Assembly: GCA_964402995.1 (NCBI GenBank)
Contig: CAYOEA010000003.1
Location: forward strand, 62,001 to 126,000
Direction: 5' to 3'
DNA length: 64,000 bases
From: GCA-2686295 sp964402995
GTDB taxonomy: Archaea > Nanobdellota > Nanobdellia > Woesearchaeales > GCA-2686295
Shown: piece after piece, positions 17,184 through 26,467 of the stretch
Numbering within the stretch: the first letter of the stretch is position 1
How the letters are laid out: each line of letters starts with the position of its first letter
Program-made: the position numbers and the translations under genes
Notes under the pieces: model-generated
The model's database searches: none
What the model was told of the DNA's origin: nothing
Seen by the model: only the letters and a program-made list of their open reading frames with translations

Positions 17184-19982
17184 ATGAAAGACATTATAAT
17201 CAAAGGTGCACGAGAGCACAACTTGAAAAATATAAGCCTAAATCTTCCTAGAGATAAGTTTATTGTAATTACTGGTCTTTCAGGAAGTGGTAAGTCTTCT
17301 CTTGCTTTTGATACACTTTATGCAGAAGGGCAAAGACGTTACGTTGAATCTCTTAGTGCTTATGCAAGACAATTCTTAGGCTTAATGAGTAAACCTGATG
17401 TTGATTCTATTGAGGGTCTTAGTCCTGCAATCTCTATTGAGCAAAAAACGACTAGTAAGAATCCTCGTTCAACTGTTGGCACTGTCACAGAAATTTATGA
17501 TTATTTAAGACTTCTTTTCGCTCGTGTTGGAACTGCTCATTGTCCAACTCATAATACTCCTATTGAATCTCAATCGCCTCAAAGAATTGCGCAGCAAATA
17601 TCTTCTGACTTTGAAGGTGTACTTACTGTGATGGCGCCTATTGTGCGTCAAAAGAAAGGAACTTATGAAAAACTTATTGAAGATTTAAACGCCGAAGGTT
17701 ACGTAAGAGTTCGTGTAAACAAAAAGATTCAACGTAGCGATGAAAAAGTTAAACTTGAACGTTACAAAAAACATGATATTGATGCGGTTATTGACCGAGT
17801 TAATGCAAAAGACAAAACTCGTCTTGCAGAAGCAATTGAAAACGCAATTCCAAAAGGTGATGGTTTAGTTATTATTTTAGATTCAAATGAAAAAGAACAT
17901 CTTTACTCTAGTAAAATGGCTTGTACAAAGTGTGGATTTTCTATTGAAGAACTTCAACCAAGAATGTTCTCATTCAATAGTCCTTTTGGAGCGTGCGAAT
18001 CTTGCCATGGTCTTGGAATTAAAATGGATTTTGATCCTGATTTAGTTATTCCTGATAAAACAAAATGTATTGCAGATGGTGCTGTCATGGTTTATCGAAA
18101 TGCTATTGATGGTTGGAGAGGACAATACTTAGGTGCTGTTGCAAAACATTATGGCTTTGATGTTTTTACTCCGATAGAAGACTTAAGTGAAGAACAGTAT
18201 AATGCTTTAATGCATGGTTCTGATGATAAAATTAAATTTAATATGTCTATGAGAGGTGGTGAAGCTAATTGGTCTAGCAGTGGAAACTGGGAAGGTCTTT
18301 TACCACAATGTGAACGTCTTTTTCATCAAACTGAATCTGATTATAGACGAAGAGAACTTGAAAAATTTATGCGTATTTCTTCTTGTCCATCTTGCAAAGG
18401 AAAACGTCTTAGCAAACAAGCTCTTGCTGTAAAAATAAAAAATAAATCTATTATTGATATTACTGACTTATCCATAAAGCAAAGTTTACAATTTTTCAAA
18501 GACTTAGTTTTAGACGATAAAAAAACAAAGATTGCAAAACAAATTTTAAAAGAATTAAATGATCGTATTGGTTTTTTAGATAAAGTTGGTTTAGCTTATC
18601 TTAATCTTTCAAGAAGTGCTGGCTCTTTATCTGGTGGTGAAGCTCAGCGTATTAGACTTGCAACTCAAATAGGTTCAAATTTAATGGGTGTATTATATAT
18701 TCTTGATGAACCATCTATTGGTTTACATCAACGTGATAATAAGAAACTTATTGATACGCTTCATAGACTAAGAGATATTGGAAATACGCTTATTGTTGTA
18801 GAGCATGATGAAGATACAATTCGAAACGCAGATTATGTTGTTGACATGGGTCCTGGTGCAGGTCTTCATGGTGGAAAAATAATTTCTAAAGGAACTCCAA
18901 AACATATTGAAAACGATCCAAAATCTTTAACAGGACAATATCTTTCAGGCAAAAAAAAGATTGCTGTTCCAAAAATAAGACGTACATCTGATAAATTCAT
19001 TGAACTTCAAGGTTGTAGTCATAATAATCTAAAAAACATCATTGCAAGATTTCCAACAGGAGTTTTAACTGCTGTAACTGGTGTTTCTGGAAGTGGAAAA
19101 TCAACTCTTATTTATGAAATATTGTATAAAGCTTTAATGAATAAAATTAATGGTTCAAGAAAAAAAGCAGGCGATCATGATGCGTTATTATTAAATACTG
19201 AAATCGACAAAGTAATTGTTATTGATCAAGCACCTATTGGTAAAACTCCAAGATCTAATCCTGTAACTTATACCAAAGTATTTGATGATATTAGAAGCAT
19301 TTTTGCAAGTACTAAAGAATCAAAACTTCGCGGTTATAAACCTGGAAGATTCTCATTTAATGTTAAAGGTGGGCGATGTGAAGCTTGTCAAGGAGATGGT
19401 TTAATTAAAATTGAAATGAACTTTTTACCTGATGTTTATGTTGAATGTGAAGAATGCAAAGGTGCAAGATATAACCACGAAACTTTAGAAGTAAAGTATA
19501 AAGGAAAATCAATTGCAGATGTTCTAAACTTAAGTGTGGAAGAAGCTTTTGAACTATTTCAAAATGTTCCTTCAATAAAAAATAAGCTTGAAACACTTGT
19601 TCGTGTAGGTTTAGAATATATTAAACTTGGTCAAAGTTCAACAACTCTTTCTGGCGGTGAAGCTCAAAGAATAAAACTAACTCGAGAACTTGCAAAACGT
19701 GCAACTGGAAAAACAGTTTATTTACTTGACGAACCAACAACTGGACTTCACTTTCACGATGTAAAAAAACTAATCAAAGTATTCAATGACTTAGTAGATA
19801 AAGGAAATACTATGATTGTAATTGAACATAATCTTGATGTAATTAAATCTGCAGATCATGTTTTAGACTTAGGTCCTGAAGGCGGAGATGAAGGTGGACT
19901 AATAGTTGCAGAAGGTACACCTGAAGAAATAATAAAAGTAAAAAAAAGTTATACAGGACAATTCTTAAAAGAAATGTTGTAA
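17184..19982 (+). CDS. uvrA: excinuclease ABC subunit A
   Basis: 932 residues, full length for the bacterial family. Two ABC ATPase halves: Walker A GLSGSGKSS near the N-terminus and GVSGSGKST in the second half, each with an LSGGEAQRIR/K signature. Zinc-binding CxxC pairs include CTKCGF with CESCHG and CEACQG with CECEECKG-type spacing. UvrA scans DNA for bulky lesions and loads UvrB. An in-frame TTG at 17181 directly precedes the chosen ATG. A TATA-like AACTTTATAAT lies 25-30 bases before. All three Uvr genes are in this window but in separate transcription units. Confidence 0.97.
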   Translation: MKDIIIKGAREHNLKNISLNLPRDKFIVITGLSGSGKSSLAFDTLYAEGQRRYVESLSAYARQFLGLMSKPDVDSIEGLSPAISIEQKTTSKNPRSTVGTVTEIYDYLRLLFARVGTAHCPTHNTPIESQSPQRIAQQISSDFEGVLTVMAPIVRQKKGTYEKLIEDLNAEGYVRVRVNKKIQRSDEKVKLERYKKHDIDAVIDRVNAKDKTRLAEAIENAIPKGDGLVIILDSNEKEHLYSSKMACTKCGFSIEELQPRMFSFNSPFGACESCHGLGIKMDFDPDLVIPDKTKCIADGAVMVYRNAIDGWRGQYLGAVAKHYGFDVFTPIEDLSEEQYNALMHGSDDKIKFNMSMRGGEANWSSSGNWEGLLPQCERLFHQTESDYRRRELEKFMRISSCPSCKGKRLSKQALAVKIKNKSIIDITDLSIKQSLQFFKDLVLDDKKTKIAKQILKELNDRIGFLDKVGLAYLNLSRSAGSLSGGEAQRIRLATQIGSNLMGVLYILDEPSIGLHQRDNKKLIDTLHRLRDIGNTLIVVEHDEDTIRNADYVVDMGPGAGLHGGKIISKGTPKHIENDPKSLTGQYLSGKKKIAVPKIRRTSDKFIELQGCSHNNLKNIIARFPTGVLTAVTGVSGSGKSTLIYEILYKALMNKINGSRKKAGDHDALLLNTEIDKVIVIDQAPIGKTPRSNPVTYTKVFDDIRSIFASTKESKLRGYKPGRFSFNVKGGRCEACQGDGLIKIEMNFLPDVYVECEECKGARYNHETLEVKYKGKSIADVLNLSVEEAFELFQNVPSIKNKLETLVRVGLEYIKLGQSSTTLSGGEAQRIKLTRELAKRATGKTVYLLDEPTTGLHFHDVKKLIKVFNDLVDKGNTMIVIEHNLDVIKSADHVLDLGPEGGDEGGLIVAEGTPEEIIKVKKSYTGQFLKEML

Positions 19983-19996
19983 ATGAATCATTATTT

Positions 19997-21160
19997 TTAT
20001 TTAGCTAATTCATAAATTTCAATAATTTCTTTTTTATTAAATTTTTTAAATTTACCAATTGTTTCTGCTTTGTTTAAAAGATTCATAGCCATTTTTTCAT
20101 ATCGATCATCAGTAATCTTTGCTTCACTCATTCTTATTGGCATCCCTATTTGTTTGTAGAATTCTTCTAGTTTTTCTATTCCAAGCATTGATGCTTTTTC
20201 ATCATCTTTTTCTACTATGCCCATTACATCTCTTGCCCAGTCTGAAAACAATTCTGTATCATCTTTATACACTGTTTTCATCCATGCTGGAAATATTATT
20301 GATAATCCAGCTCCATGTGCAATATTATATTCTGCAGATAGTTCGTGTTCTATTTGGTGGCTTGTCCATTCGCCTCCTCTTCCAGTGTTTAACCATCCAT
20401 TGTGTGCTATCATGCCAGCTAACATTAGTTCTGCTCTATAATCATAATTATCAGGTTCACCAATTACCTTTAATCCTATTTCCATTATACTTCTCATATG
20501 TGCTAAACATAGTTCATCAGTAACCACTACGTTATCAACATTCACAAAGTATCTTTCAAAAACGTGTGCTAACATATCTGAAATTCCACATGCTGTTTGA
20601 TAGTCTGGTAAACTCATAGTTAGTTCTGGGTTTAATATTGAAAATATAGGTCTTAATGCTTCACTTCCAAAAGCTAATTTTCTTCCAGTTTTTATATTTG
20701 TAATTACAGTATTTGCACTTGATTCGCTTCCTGCAGCTGGTATTGTTAGTACTGTGGCAACAGGGATTGCTTCTTCGCATACTGCTTTGGATTCATAAAA
20801 ATCCCATACATCGCCATTGTAGACTGTGCCTGCAGCAATTCCTTTTGCTGAATCTATTACTGATCCTCCACCTACTGCTAAGATTAGATCAACATCTTCT
20901 TTCTTACAAATTTCAATTCCTTTTTTAACAAGTTCTAATTGTGGATTTGGAACTACTCCTCCAAGTGCAACATAATTTGCTCCTGCTTTAGTTATTTGTT
21001 CAACTATTTTATCATATAAACCATCTTTTTTTATACGATCACTTCCGTAATGTAGTAATATTTTAGAAGCTCCAAATAAGTCAATTTCTTCTGATAGTTT
21101 TTGTTCTGAGTCTTTTCCGAATATAATTTTAGTCCGATTTTCGTAAGTGAAGTTTTTCAT
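19997..21160 (-). CDS. iron-containing alcohol dehydrogenase (BdhA/YqhD type)
   Basis: 387 residues, full length. N-terminal dinucleotide-binding region with the GGGSVIDSAKGIA motif; C-terminal helical domain with metal ligands expected in GISDMLAHVFERYF (Asp and His) and in EWTSHQIEHELSAEYNIAHG (two His). Best match by pattern is the BdhA/YqhD group, NAD(P)H-dependent reductases of aldehydes to alcohols. It would dispose of reducing power in fermentation. It converges on uvrA and lies downstream of the RiPP-like cluster on the same strand, 91 bases after the peptidase gene; co-transcription is possible but not shown. Confidence 0.9.
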   Translation of the reverse strand: MKNFTYENRTKIIFGKDSEQKLSEEIDLFGASKILLHYGSDRIKKDGLYDKIVEQITKAGANYVALGGVVPNPQLELVKKGIEICKKEDVDLILAVGGGSVIDSAKGIAAGTVYNGDVWDFYESKAVCEEAIPVATVLTIPAAGSESSANTVITNIKTGRKLAFGSEALRPIFSILNPELTMSLPDYQTACGISDMLAHVFERYFVNVDNVVVTDELCLAHMRSIMEIGLKVIGEPDNYDYRAELMLAGMIAHNGWLNTGRGGEWTSHQIEHELSAEYNIAHGAGLSIIFPAWMKTVYKDDTELFSDWARDVMGIVEKDDEKASMLGIEKLEEFYKQIGMPIRMSEAKITDDRYEKMAMNLLNKAETIGKFKKFNKKEIIEIYELAK

Positions 21161-21251
21161 AAATTTTAAGAAATAATTAACATTTTTAAATTCTCTTATG
21201 AATTTTTTTAAATTAAATTCAACATTCTTAAGAAAATATCTGATCTTTTAA

Positions 21252-21839
21252 TCATAATTGTGCTAAATTATATGTGAACTTTGTTATTAACTTTTTATTT
21301 GGCATGTCTTGATACATCATTCTTTTTATTCCTTCAATTCCTTCTTGTTCTTTGACCATTTGCATAAACGTTCCTGCTATTGCATGCACTTCTTGTTCTG
21401 GTAGAGAATAGAATCCTTCATCAGACATTAGTCTAACAAATTCATTTTCTGTTAAGTTTTCTATTGTAGGATTTTGAATTATATTATTGTGATCTGCTGC
21501 GTTCATAACTGCAAATCCTTCTCTAATAAATCTTGGCGGTCTACCTAATATTGACCCTATAACATGACTTGCTTCGTGTGCACTATCCCATTGAATTGAA
21601 GTAATGTATCCATTAGAAAATGCCCCTGTTTGTTTCTTTCCAAAAACTTCTTTTGATTCTTGACTTGTTAATTTAAAATAATCTGTTCTAGGAACTACTA
21701 TTCCATATTCTGCTTGTTTTAATCCAAAGAATTCATTGAATTTTTTTATTTTTTCAAAGTTTGGGATTGAGTTCTCACTAAAATAATAGTTGAAGTGTTC
21801 TGTTTCTATTTTCAAATCTAAGTTAAGCTTTAGTTTCAT
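21252..21839 (-). CDS. HExxH zinc peptidase (gluzincin-like) of the RiPP-like cluster
   Basis: 195 residues, no signal peptide. HEASH at 88-92 in QWDSAHEASHVIGSIL, followed after 15 residues by FIREGFAV with E107 as likely third zinc ligand: the HExxH...E pattern of gluzincins. It is the last gene of the run radical SAM protein, Cys-rich peptide 1, Cys-rich peptide 2, peptidase. By context it is a candidate for removing leader peptides, or for acting on the matured products. The spacing to the preceding peptide gene is 34 bases, with a GAAGGA ribosome binding site. Confidence 0.75.
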   Translation of the reverse strand: MKLKLNLDLKIETEHFNYYFSENSIPNFEKIKKFNEFFGLKQAEYGIVVPRTDYFKLTSQESKEVFGKKQTGAFSNGYITSIQWDSAHEASHVIGSILGRPPRFIREGFAVMNAADHNNIIQNPTIENLTENEFVRLMSDEGFYSLPEQEVHAIAGTFMQMVKEQEGIEGIKRMMYQDMPNKKLITKFTYNLAQL

Positions 21840-21873
21840 TTATTTATCCTTCATTCTGGTTATGAGAATCATC

Positions 21874-22167
21874 CTATTCGCAATCACAATCTCTAAATTT
21901 TTCACTATCTTCATGCCAATAACACTTCTTTGGATTTGCATAACCTGGACAACATTCTTTATTAATATCTTCACTATCTTGGTCACAATTACATTCATTC
22001 TCTTTCCACTGTAATACGCATACCTCGACTATGTAACTGTCGTAAGCTGGTTTTTTCCCTTTGAATAAATCCATTACTACATCATTTATTTTTTTTGTTT
22101 CCCCTTTTTCTACTTTGGTTATTTGATAGTCTGGTGTTCCTAGTATTTTTCCATCCATTTCATTCAT
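21874..22167 (-). CDS. Cys-rich peptide 2, RiPP precursor-like
   Basis: 97 residues (an alternative ATG at 22158 gives 94). The first 40 or so residues, MDGKILGTPDYQITKVEK then an INDVVMDLFKGKKP segment, are almost the same as in peptide 1. The C-terminal half differs strongly: CVLQWKENECNCD, then KECCPGY, KKCYWH and RDCDCE, with nine Cys in all. A constant leader joined to a variable Cys-rich core, next to a radical SAM/SPASM gene, is the classic picture of a ribosomally made, post-translationally modified peptide. A recent tandem duplication is visible in the DNA. Confidence 0.7.
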   Translation of the reverse strand: MNEMDGKILGTPDYQITKVEKGETKKINDVVMDLFKGKKPAYDSYIVEVCVLQWKENECNCDQDSEDINKECCPGYANPKKCYWHEDSEKFRDCDCE

Positions 22168-22185
22168 CTTTGTTCTATTTTTTAT

Positions 22186-22452
22186 TTAACCGCCACCTGG
22201 ACAGTGAGATCCCATGTGACTGCAAGCTTCCACATCATATTCGCAATCATAATTATCATCTTTATAACAATGATCGTCACAACTGCATTCTTGGGTTTTA
22301 CATTGTAATATGCATATATCAATTATGCAACTATTGTAGTCTGGTTTTTTTCCTTGAAATAAGTCTATTACTACATCGTTTATTCTTTTTGTATCCCTTT
22401 TTTCTACTTTGGTTATTTGATAGTCTGGGGTTCCTAGTATTTTTCCATCCAT
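22186..22452 (-). CDS. Cys-rich peptide 1, RiPP precursor-like
   Basis: 89 residues from the ATG at 22452. A GTG at 22461 is also in frame and aligns with the ATG of peptide 2. The GGTGA ribosome binding site lies inside the last codons of the radical SAM gene, so translation is coupled. The leader MDGKILGTPDYQITKVEK matches peptide 2; the core holds ten or so Cys (CIIDICILQCKTQECSCD, then DHCYKDD, YDCEYD, EACSHMG, HCPGGG). The end in GGG and alternating C-x-C spacing suit thioether or similar cross-links. Chemistry unknown. Confidence 0.72.
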   Translation of the reverse strand: MDGKILGTPDYQITKVEKRDTKRINDVVIDLFQGKKPDYNSCIIDICILQCKTQECSCDDHCYKDDNYDCEYDVEACSHMGSHCPGGG

Positions 22453-22453
22453 T

Positions 22454-23788
22454 TCATTCACCTTTTTTCGCTTTATCAACCATTGTCACTAATTTATCTT
22501 TAATAAATTCTTGAGTTATATTGCATTGATATTGATTTGGTTTAAACAAATCATCTGACTTTGCAGGACATCCACCCTTACAATCATACTTTGCCACACA
22601 TTTTCCACAATATGCTATATTATTTGCGGATCTACTTCTTAGTTGGAGTAATTTATCTTTGTCAATATCAAATTGATTTGTACCTTTATTATATTTTCCA
22701 TAAAAAAATATTTTTGATGTTGAGTCACTTGTTTTTGTGGCTTCATAACATGATGATACAAATCCTTGTGGTGTTATTGAAAATGTGTCTTGTAATGCTC
22801 CACAAAAATATAAACTTGGTTTTCCAAAATTATTTTCTGCAGTATACAAATTTATTCCAATCTGTTCAGCTCTTTTTTGTGCTTCTAGAAATTTTTTAAC
22901 ATATAATTCTGCTTGCGGTTCTGTTTGATTACTTTCCGTGCATCTTCCACACTCACTTAGTGGTTCAACATGAACTCTGTTACTCATTTTAAGTCCTTTA
23001 AAAAAGTCCATCATTTCAGGAAGCATATCTGCACTTGCTTTTGTAATTGTAGGTCTATATGCAAATTTTATTCCTTGTTTGTGTATTTCTTTAAAGTTTG
23101 ACAATGCCCAATCATAAGAACTAGTTCCGTTTCTCGTTGGTCTTTGTGATTCTTGAATTTCTCTTGGTCCATCAAATGAGAATGTTAATCCTGGTTTATT
23201 TTCTAAAACCCATTTTAATTGTTCATCGTTCATACAACCATTTGTAACTGTTGAGAATGTTATTCGTAAATCGTTTGCTTTTCCTAAATGTTTTGCATAA
23301 TTTGTTATTTCATTTATGAAATCTATTCTCAGAGTTGGTTCTCCTCCTCCATGTAACGAGATTCTTACTCTTTTTTCTTTTTGTTCAATTGCATTTTTAA
23401 CTGCTAAATCTATTCCCGCTCTTGCAATATTAATATCTAAATTTAGTGCTTCACTCCCTGCTGATGCATAGCAATATACACATACTAAGTTGCATAAGGA
23501 TGTTGGAAATAAAGTTACATTTGTTGGTTTGAAAATACTATTTGCTTCTGGAAATGTTCTGATTATTGGACTTTCAGTAACTAAACCCCAACTTGTTAGT
23601 TGTGTGAGAAATTCTTGATTTTCTTCAATCACTAAGTCGCTTAGTTCTTTTCCCTCTTTTATTTCTACAAGAAAATTGTTTTTTTCTTCGTCTACAGTAA
23701 ACACTTTTCCTTGTAAAGGTGCATAGATAATAATATCAGAATCAGTCTTTATTTGAAACATGTCCTTTTCAAGGAATAGTTGTTTCAT
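22454..23788 (-). CDS. radical SAM protein with SPASM domain, candidate peptide maturase
   Basis: 444 residues. Residues 1-80 may be a peptide-binding (RRE-like) region. The radical SAM cluster motif CNLVCVYC is at 99-106 (C99, C103, C106), followed by HGGGEPTL (146-153). The C-terminal SPASM-type region carries C329, C347, C394, C397, C403, C407 and C422 (for example YCGKCVAKYDCKGGCP), enough for two auxiliary [4Fe-4S] clusters. Proteins of this layout modify ribosomal peptides or act as sulfatase-maturating enzymes; the two precursor-like genes directly downstream favour peptide modification. A TATA-like CTTTAAAAATA lies about 30 bases upstream. Confidence 0.88.
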   Translation of the reverse strand: MKQLFLEKDMFQIKTDSDIIIYAPLQGKVFTVDEEKNNFLVEIKEGKELSDLVIEENQEFLTQLTSWGLVTESPIIRTFPEANSIFKPTNVTLFPTSLCNLVCVYCYASAGSEALNLDINIARAGIDLAVKNAIEQKEKRVRISLHGGGEPTLRIDFINEITNYAKHLGKANDLRITFSTVTNGCMNDEQLKWVLENKPGLTFSFDGPREIQESQRPTRNGTSSYDWALSNFKEIHKQGIKFAYRPTITKASADMLPEMMDFFKGLKMSNRVHVEPLSECGRCTESNQTEPQAELYVKKFLEAQKRAEQIGINLYTAENNFGKPSLYFCGALQDTFSITPQGFVSSCYEATKTSDSTSKIFFYGKYNKGTNQFDIDKDKLLQLRSRSANNIAYCGKCVAKYDCKGGCPAKSDDLFKPNQYQCNITQEFIKDKLVTMVDKAKKGE

Positions 23789-23879
23789 GATAATTTAAAT
23801 AGTGAGATATTTTTAAAGGTTTAGAAAAAGTTTTTTTTTTAATCATTTAATTTATATATTTCAAGCTTATTCTTATATT

Positions 23880-25430
23880 ATGTTAAATTTATCATCCACT
23901 CCATCAAGCCCTGGTTGTTATATTTTCAAAAATCATAAAGGTATTATTATCTATATAGGCAAGGCTAAGAATCTAAAAAAAAGAGTCAATTCTTATTTCA
24001 ATAAAACTCATGTTGATGAGAAAACAAATATCTTAGTTTCACAAATTGATTCTGCAGATTTTATTGCAACTGATACTGAAGTCGAAAGTTTAATTCTGGA
24101 GAATAATCTTATTAAAAAACATCAACCAAAATATAATATTGACTTAAAAGATTCTAAGCGTTATGCTTATCTTAGAATTGCTGCTGAAGAATCTCCAAGA
24201 CTTCTGCTTGCAAGAAATAGAATTGCGAAGGGCGAATACTTTGGTCCTTTTACTTCAGCTGCAACAAGAGATTATGTTAAACAATATTTAACTAAAGCTT
24301 TCAAACTTCGAACTTGTAATCGTCTTCCAAAAAAAGCTTGTCTTAGATTTCATATTAATCTTTGTTCTGCTCCGTGCATCAATAATATTTCAAAAACAAA
24401 CTATGATAACAATGTTCAATCTGTTCGTCAAATCCTAAAAGGACACACTGATGAAGTTTCAAAAAGAATTGCAACTGCCATGTCTGCAGAGTCAAAGAAA
24501 TTAAATTTTGAACGTGCACTTGATCTTAGAAATCAACTTGATGCAATTAATTATCTTGGCGAACGTCAGAAAATGGAAACAAAAAGAAAATATGATGAAG
24601 ATATAATTAATTTCAAAGTAAAAAACAATCGTGTATATCTAATGTTATTTAATATCTACAAAGGCATTCTTGAAAATAAACAAGAGTTTGAATTTGATGC
24701 TGAATCTGAATTCCTTGAAAAGTTTATTACTCAATTTTACGATGATGCACCTGTTCCTAAAGAAATAATTCTAACTAAATCTTTGCCTCAATCAATAGTT
24801 GACTTTTTATCATTAAAAAGAAATTCAAAAGTGAAAATCGTTGTTCCAAAAATTGGCGAGAAAAAACAACTATTAACTTTAGTTGAGAAAAACATTGATA
24901 TATCTTTTTTTGGTGAAGAAAAGAAACTTGAGGATCTAAAAACAAAACTTAGACTAAATGAAATCCCTCGAGTAATTGAGTGTTTTGATATTTCACATCT
25001 TTCAGGAACTAATACTGTCGCTTCAATGGTTCAATTCAGAAATGGCAAACCTGATAAATCAAATTATAGAAAATTTAAAATTCGCACAGTCGATGGTGTT
25101 GATGATTTCAAATCTCTCGCAGAAGTTGTTTATAGAAGATACTCCCGATTATTAAAAGAACAATCTGCATTCCCAGATCTTATTGTAATTGATGGTGGTA
25201 AAGGGCAGCTCTCTTCGACTCTGGAAGTCTTAAAAAAATTAAACCTAAAAATCCCGATAATTTCTCTTGCAAAGCGTCTTGAAGAAGTTTTTGTTCCAGG
25301 ACTTTCATTCCCAATTATTTTAAACGAAAAATCTGATGCAATCAAACTCTTGCAACAATTAAGAGATGAAGCTCATAGATTTGCAATCACATTTAATAGA
25401 AAACTAAGAAGTAAATCTTTATTTGATTAA
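23880..25430 (+). CDS. uvrC: excinuclease ABC subunit C lacking the C-terminal HhH domain
   Basis: 516 residues against about 600 for the family. Order: GIY-YIG nuclease (residues about 8-85, GCYIFKN and IIYIGKAKNLKKRV), Cys-rich region, UVR motif (about 200-230, FERALDLRNQLDAI), RNase H-like nuclease (ECFDISHLSGTNTVASMV, then LIVIDGGKGQLS). It ends shortly after LRDEAHRFAITFNRK, where other UvrC proteins continue into a tandem helix-hairpin-helix. UvrC makes both incisions around a lesion; the missing part helps DNA binding for incision. Divergent from the radical SAM gene. Confidence 0.95.
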   Translation: MLNLSSTPSSPGCYIFKNHKGIIIYIGKAKNLKKRVNSYFNKTHVDEKTNILVSQIDSADFIATDTEVESLILENNLIKKHQPKYNIDLKDSKRYAYLRIAAEESPRLLLARNRIAKGEYFGPFTSAATRDYVKQYLTKAFKLRTCNRLPKKACLRFHINLCSAPCINNISKTNYDNNVQSVRQILKGHTDEVSKRIATAMSAESKKLNFERALDLRNQLDAINYLGERQKMETKRKYDEDIINFKVKNNRVYLMLFNIYKGILENKQEFEFDAESEFLEKFITQFYDDAPVPKEIILTKSLPQSIVDFLSLKRNSKVKIVVPKIGEKKQLLTLVEKNIDISFFGEEKKLEDLKTKLRLNEIPRVIECFDISHLSGTNTVASMVQFRNGKPDKSNYRKFKIRTVDGVDDFKSLAEVVYRRYSRLLKEQSAFPDLIVIDGGKGQLSSTLEVLKKLNLKIPIISLAKRLEEVFVPGLSFPIILNEKSDAIKLLQQLRDEAHRFAITFNRKLRSKSLFD

Positions 25431-25474
25431 AGTTTGATTAAATTTATATAGATTAACTTACAGTTATATTATTT

Positions 25475-25846
25475 ATGAATCTTGAAGAACTTAAACAAAT
25501 TTTGTTTAAAACTTGGGGGAAGGATACTTGTTACCCTCCGCAAGAAGATGAATGGAGTCCTAATAATCCTGCATTTGGTCAATGTTATACCACTGCGATG
25601 ATTGTTAATGATTATTTTGGCGGTAAGATTCTAAAAGTAAGATATGAAGATGGCATGGGTCATTTTTGGAATTTAATTGATGGTGAAGAAGTTGATTTAA
25701 CAAAATCACAATTCAAAGAAGGGGAAGTTATTCCAACTCCTCGTGCTTACCCAAGAAATGAAATTGGTCAAAAACCAGGCTATGATGAAATTAATAGAAG
25801 GTATAAAATTCTAAAAAAACGTGTAGATGCTTTTCTAAAAATATGA
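25475..25846 (+). CDS. YunG-like small protein with a papain-type Cys-His-Asp arrangement
   Basis: 123 residues. The sequence WSPNNPAFGQCYTTAMIVNDYFGG, then GHFWNLIDGEEVDLT and QF, matches the pattern of the YunG family. C37, H63 and an Asp near 69-74 are spaced as in papain- or transglutaminase-like catalytic triads. This is my reading; no activity is established to my knowledge. Leaderless by position: a TATA-like AATTTATATAG lies about 30 bases before the ATG. It stands alone between uvrC and an acetyltransferase gene. Confidence 0.65.
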   Translation: MNLEELKQILFKTWGKDTCYPPQEDEWSPNNPAFGQCYTTAMIVNDYFGGKILKVRYEDGMGHFWNLIDGEEVDLTKSQFKEGEVIPTPRAYPRNEIGQKPGYDEINRRYKILKKRVDAFLKI

Positions 25847-25891
25847 TGTTTCTTACAAAAACTTTAAGTACTAATAAGCTGAAGAGTTATT

Positions 25892-26398
25892 ATGTTTGAT
25901 TTTAAGAAAGCTACAAAAAATGATTTCTCAGAAATAATTGGTGTTATGAAAAATGCTAGTTATTTAGATTTTGCTTATAAGAATAAAACTGTTGAGGAAG
26001 TGGCAGAAATAATTTCTAACTCTGAAGATACTTATCTTATTTGCTTTGAGAAAGAATCTAAAAACTCTAAACACATCGTTGGTTATTTTATTTTTGGCTC
26101 TGTAAAAAATAATCTTTTAGAAGCTAGAGAAAAGTTTGAGATAAGAGAAGATTATGCTTATCATCTAGGTATTGGTGTCCATTCTGATTACCGTGAGAAG
26201 GGTATTGGTCAAAGATTAACTCAGTATGCATTTACTCAAGCAAAGAAAAAGTTTAGCGGTATGTATGCTGACGTAAGTTCTGATAATATTCCTTCTTTAA
26301 AATTACAATTAAGCGCTGGATTTGAAAAAATTGCTGAATATAAAACTGAAAAAAGATCTAACAAAACAAAGAACATATTGTTTTTGAAACACTTCTAG
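25892..26398 (+). CDS. GNAT-family N-acetyltransferase
   Basis: 168 residues. The acetyl-CoA-binding motif A is HLGIGVHSDYREKGIGQRL (about 90-108) with the R/Q-x-x-G-x-G/A signature as REKGIGQRL, then a helix and VSSDNIPSLKLQLSAGFEKIAEYK typical of the GNAT C-terminus. It would transfer an acetyl group to an amine of a small molecule or protein N-terminus. The substrate cannot be deduced. TATA-like ACTTTAAGTA about 30 bases upstream, no ribosome binding site. Confidence 0.85.
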   Translation: MFDFKKATKNDFSEIIGVMKNASYLDFAYKNKTVEEVAEIISNSEDTYLICFEKESKNSKHIVGYFIFGSVKNNLLEAREKFEIREDYAYHLGIGVHSDYREKGIGQRLTQYAFTQAKKKFSGMYADVSSDNIPSLKLQLSAGFEKIAEYKTEKRSNKTKNILFLKHF

Positions 26399-26467
26399 AA
26401 GTAAAAACCATCTATCACTGGACATTCTTTGACAATCTATTTAAAGAAAAACCCATATTTATTTTTC

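Noticed and set aside
20119..20523. 134-codon frame opposite the alcohol dehydrogenase gene
   Set aside because: Leucine-rich antisense shadow of the dehydrogenase, with no start signal.
22095..22514. 139-codon frame opposite the two Cys-rich peptides
   Set aside because: The Cys-rich genes on the minus strand have ribosome binding sites and a duplicated leader; the plus-strand frame is their aromatic-rich antisense.
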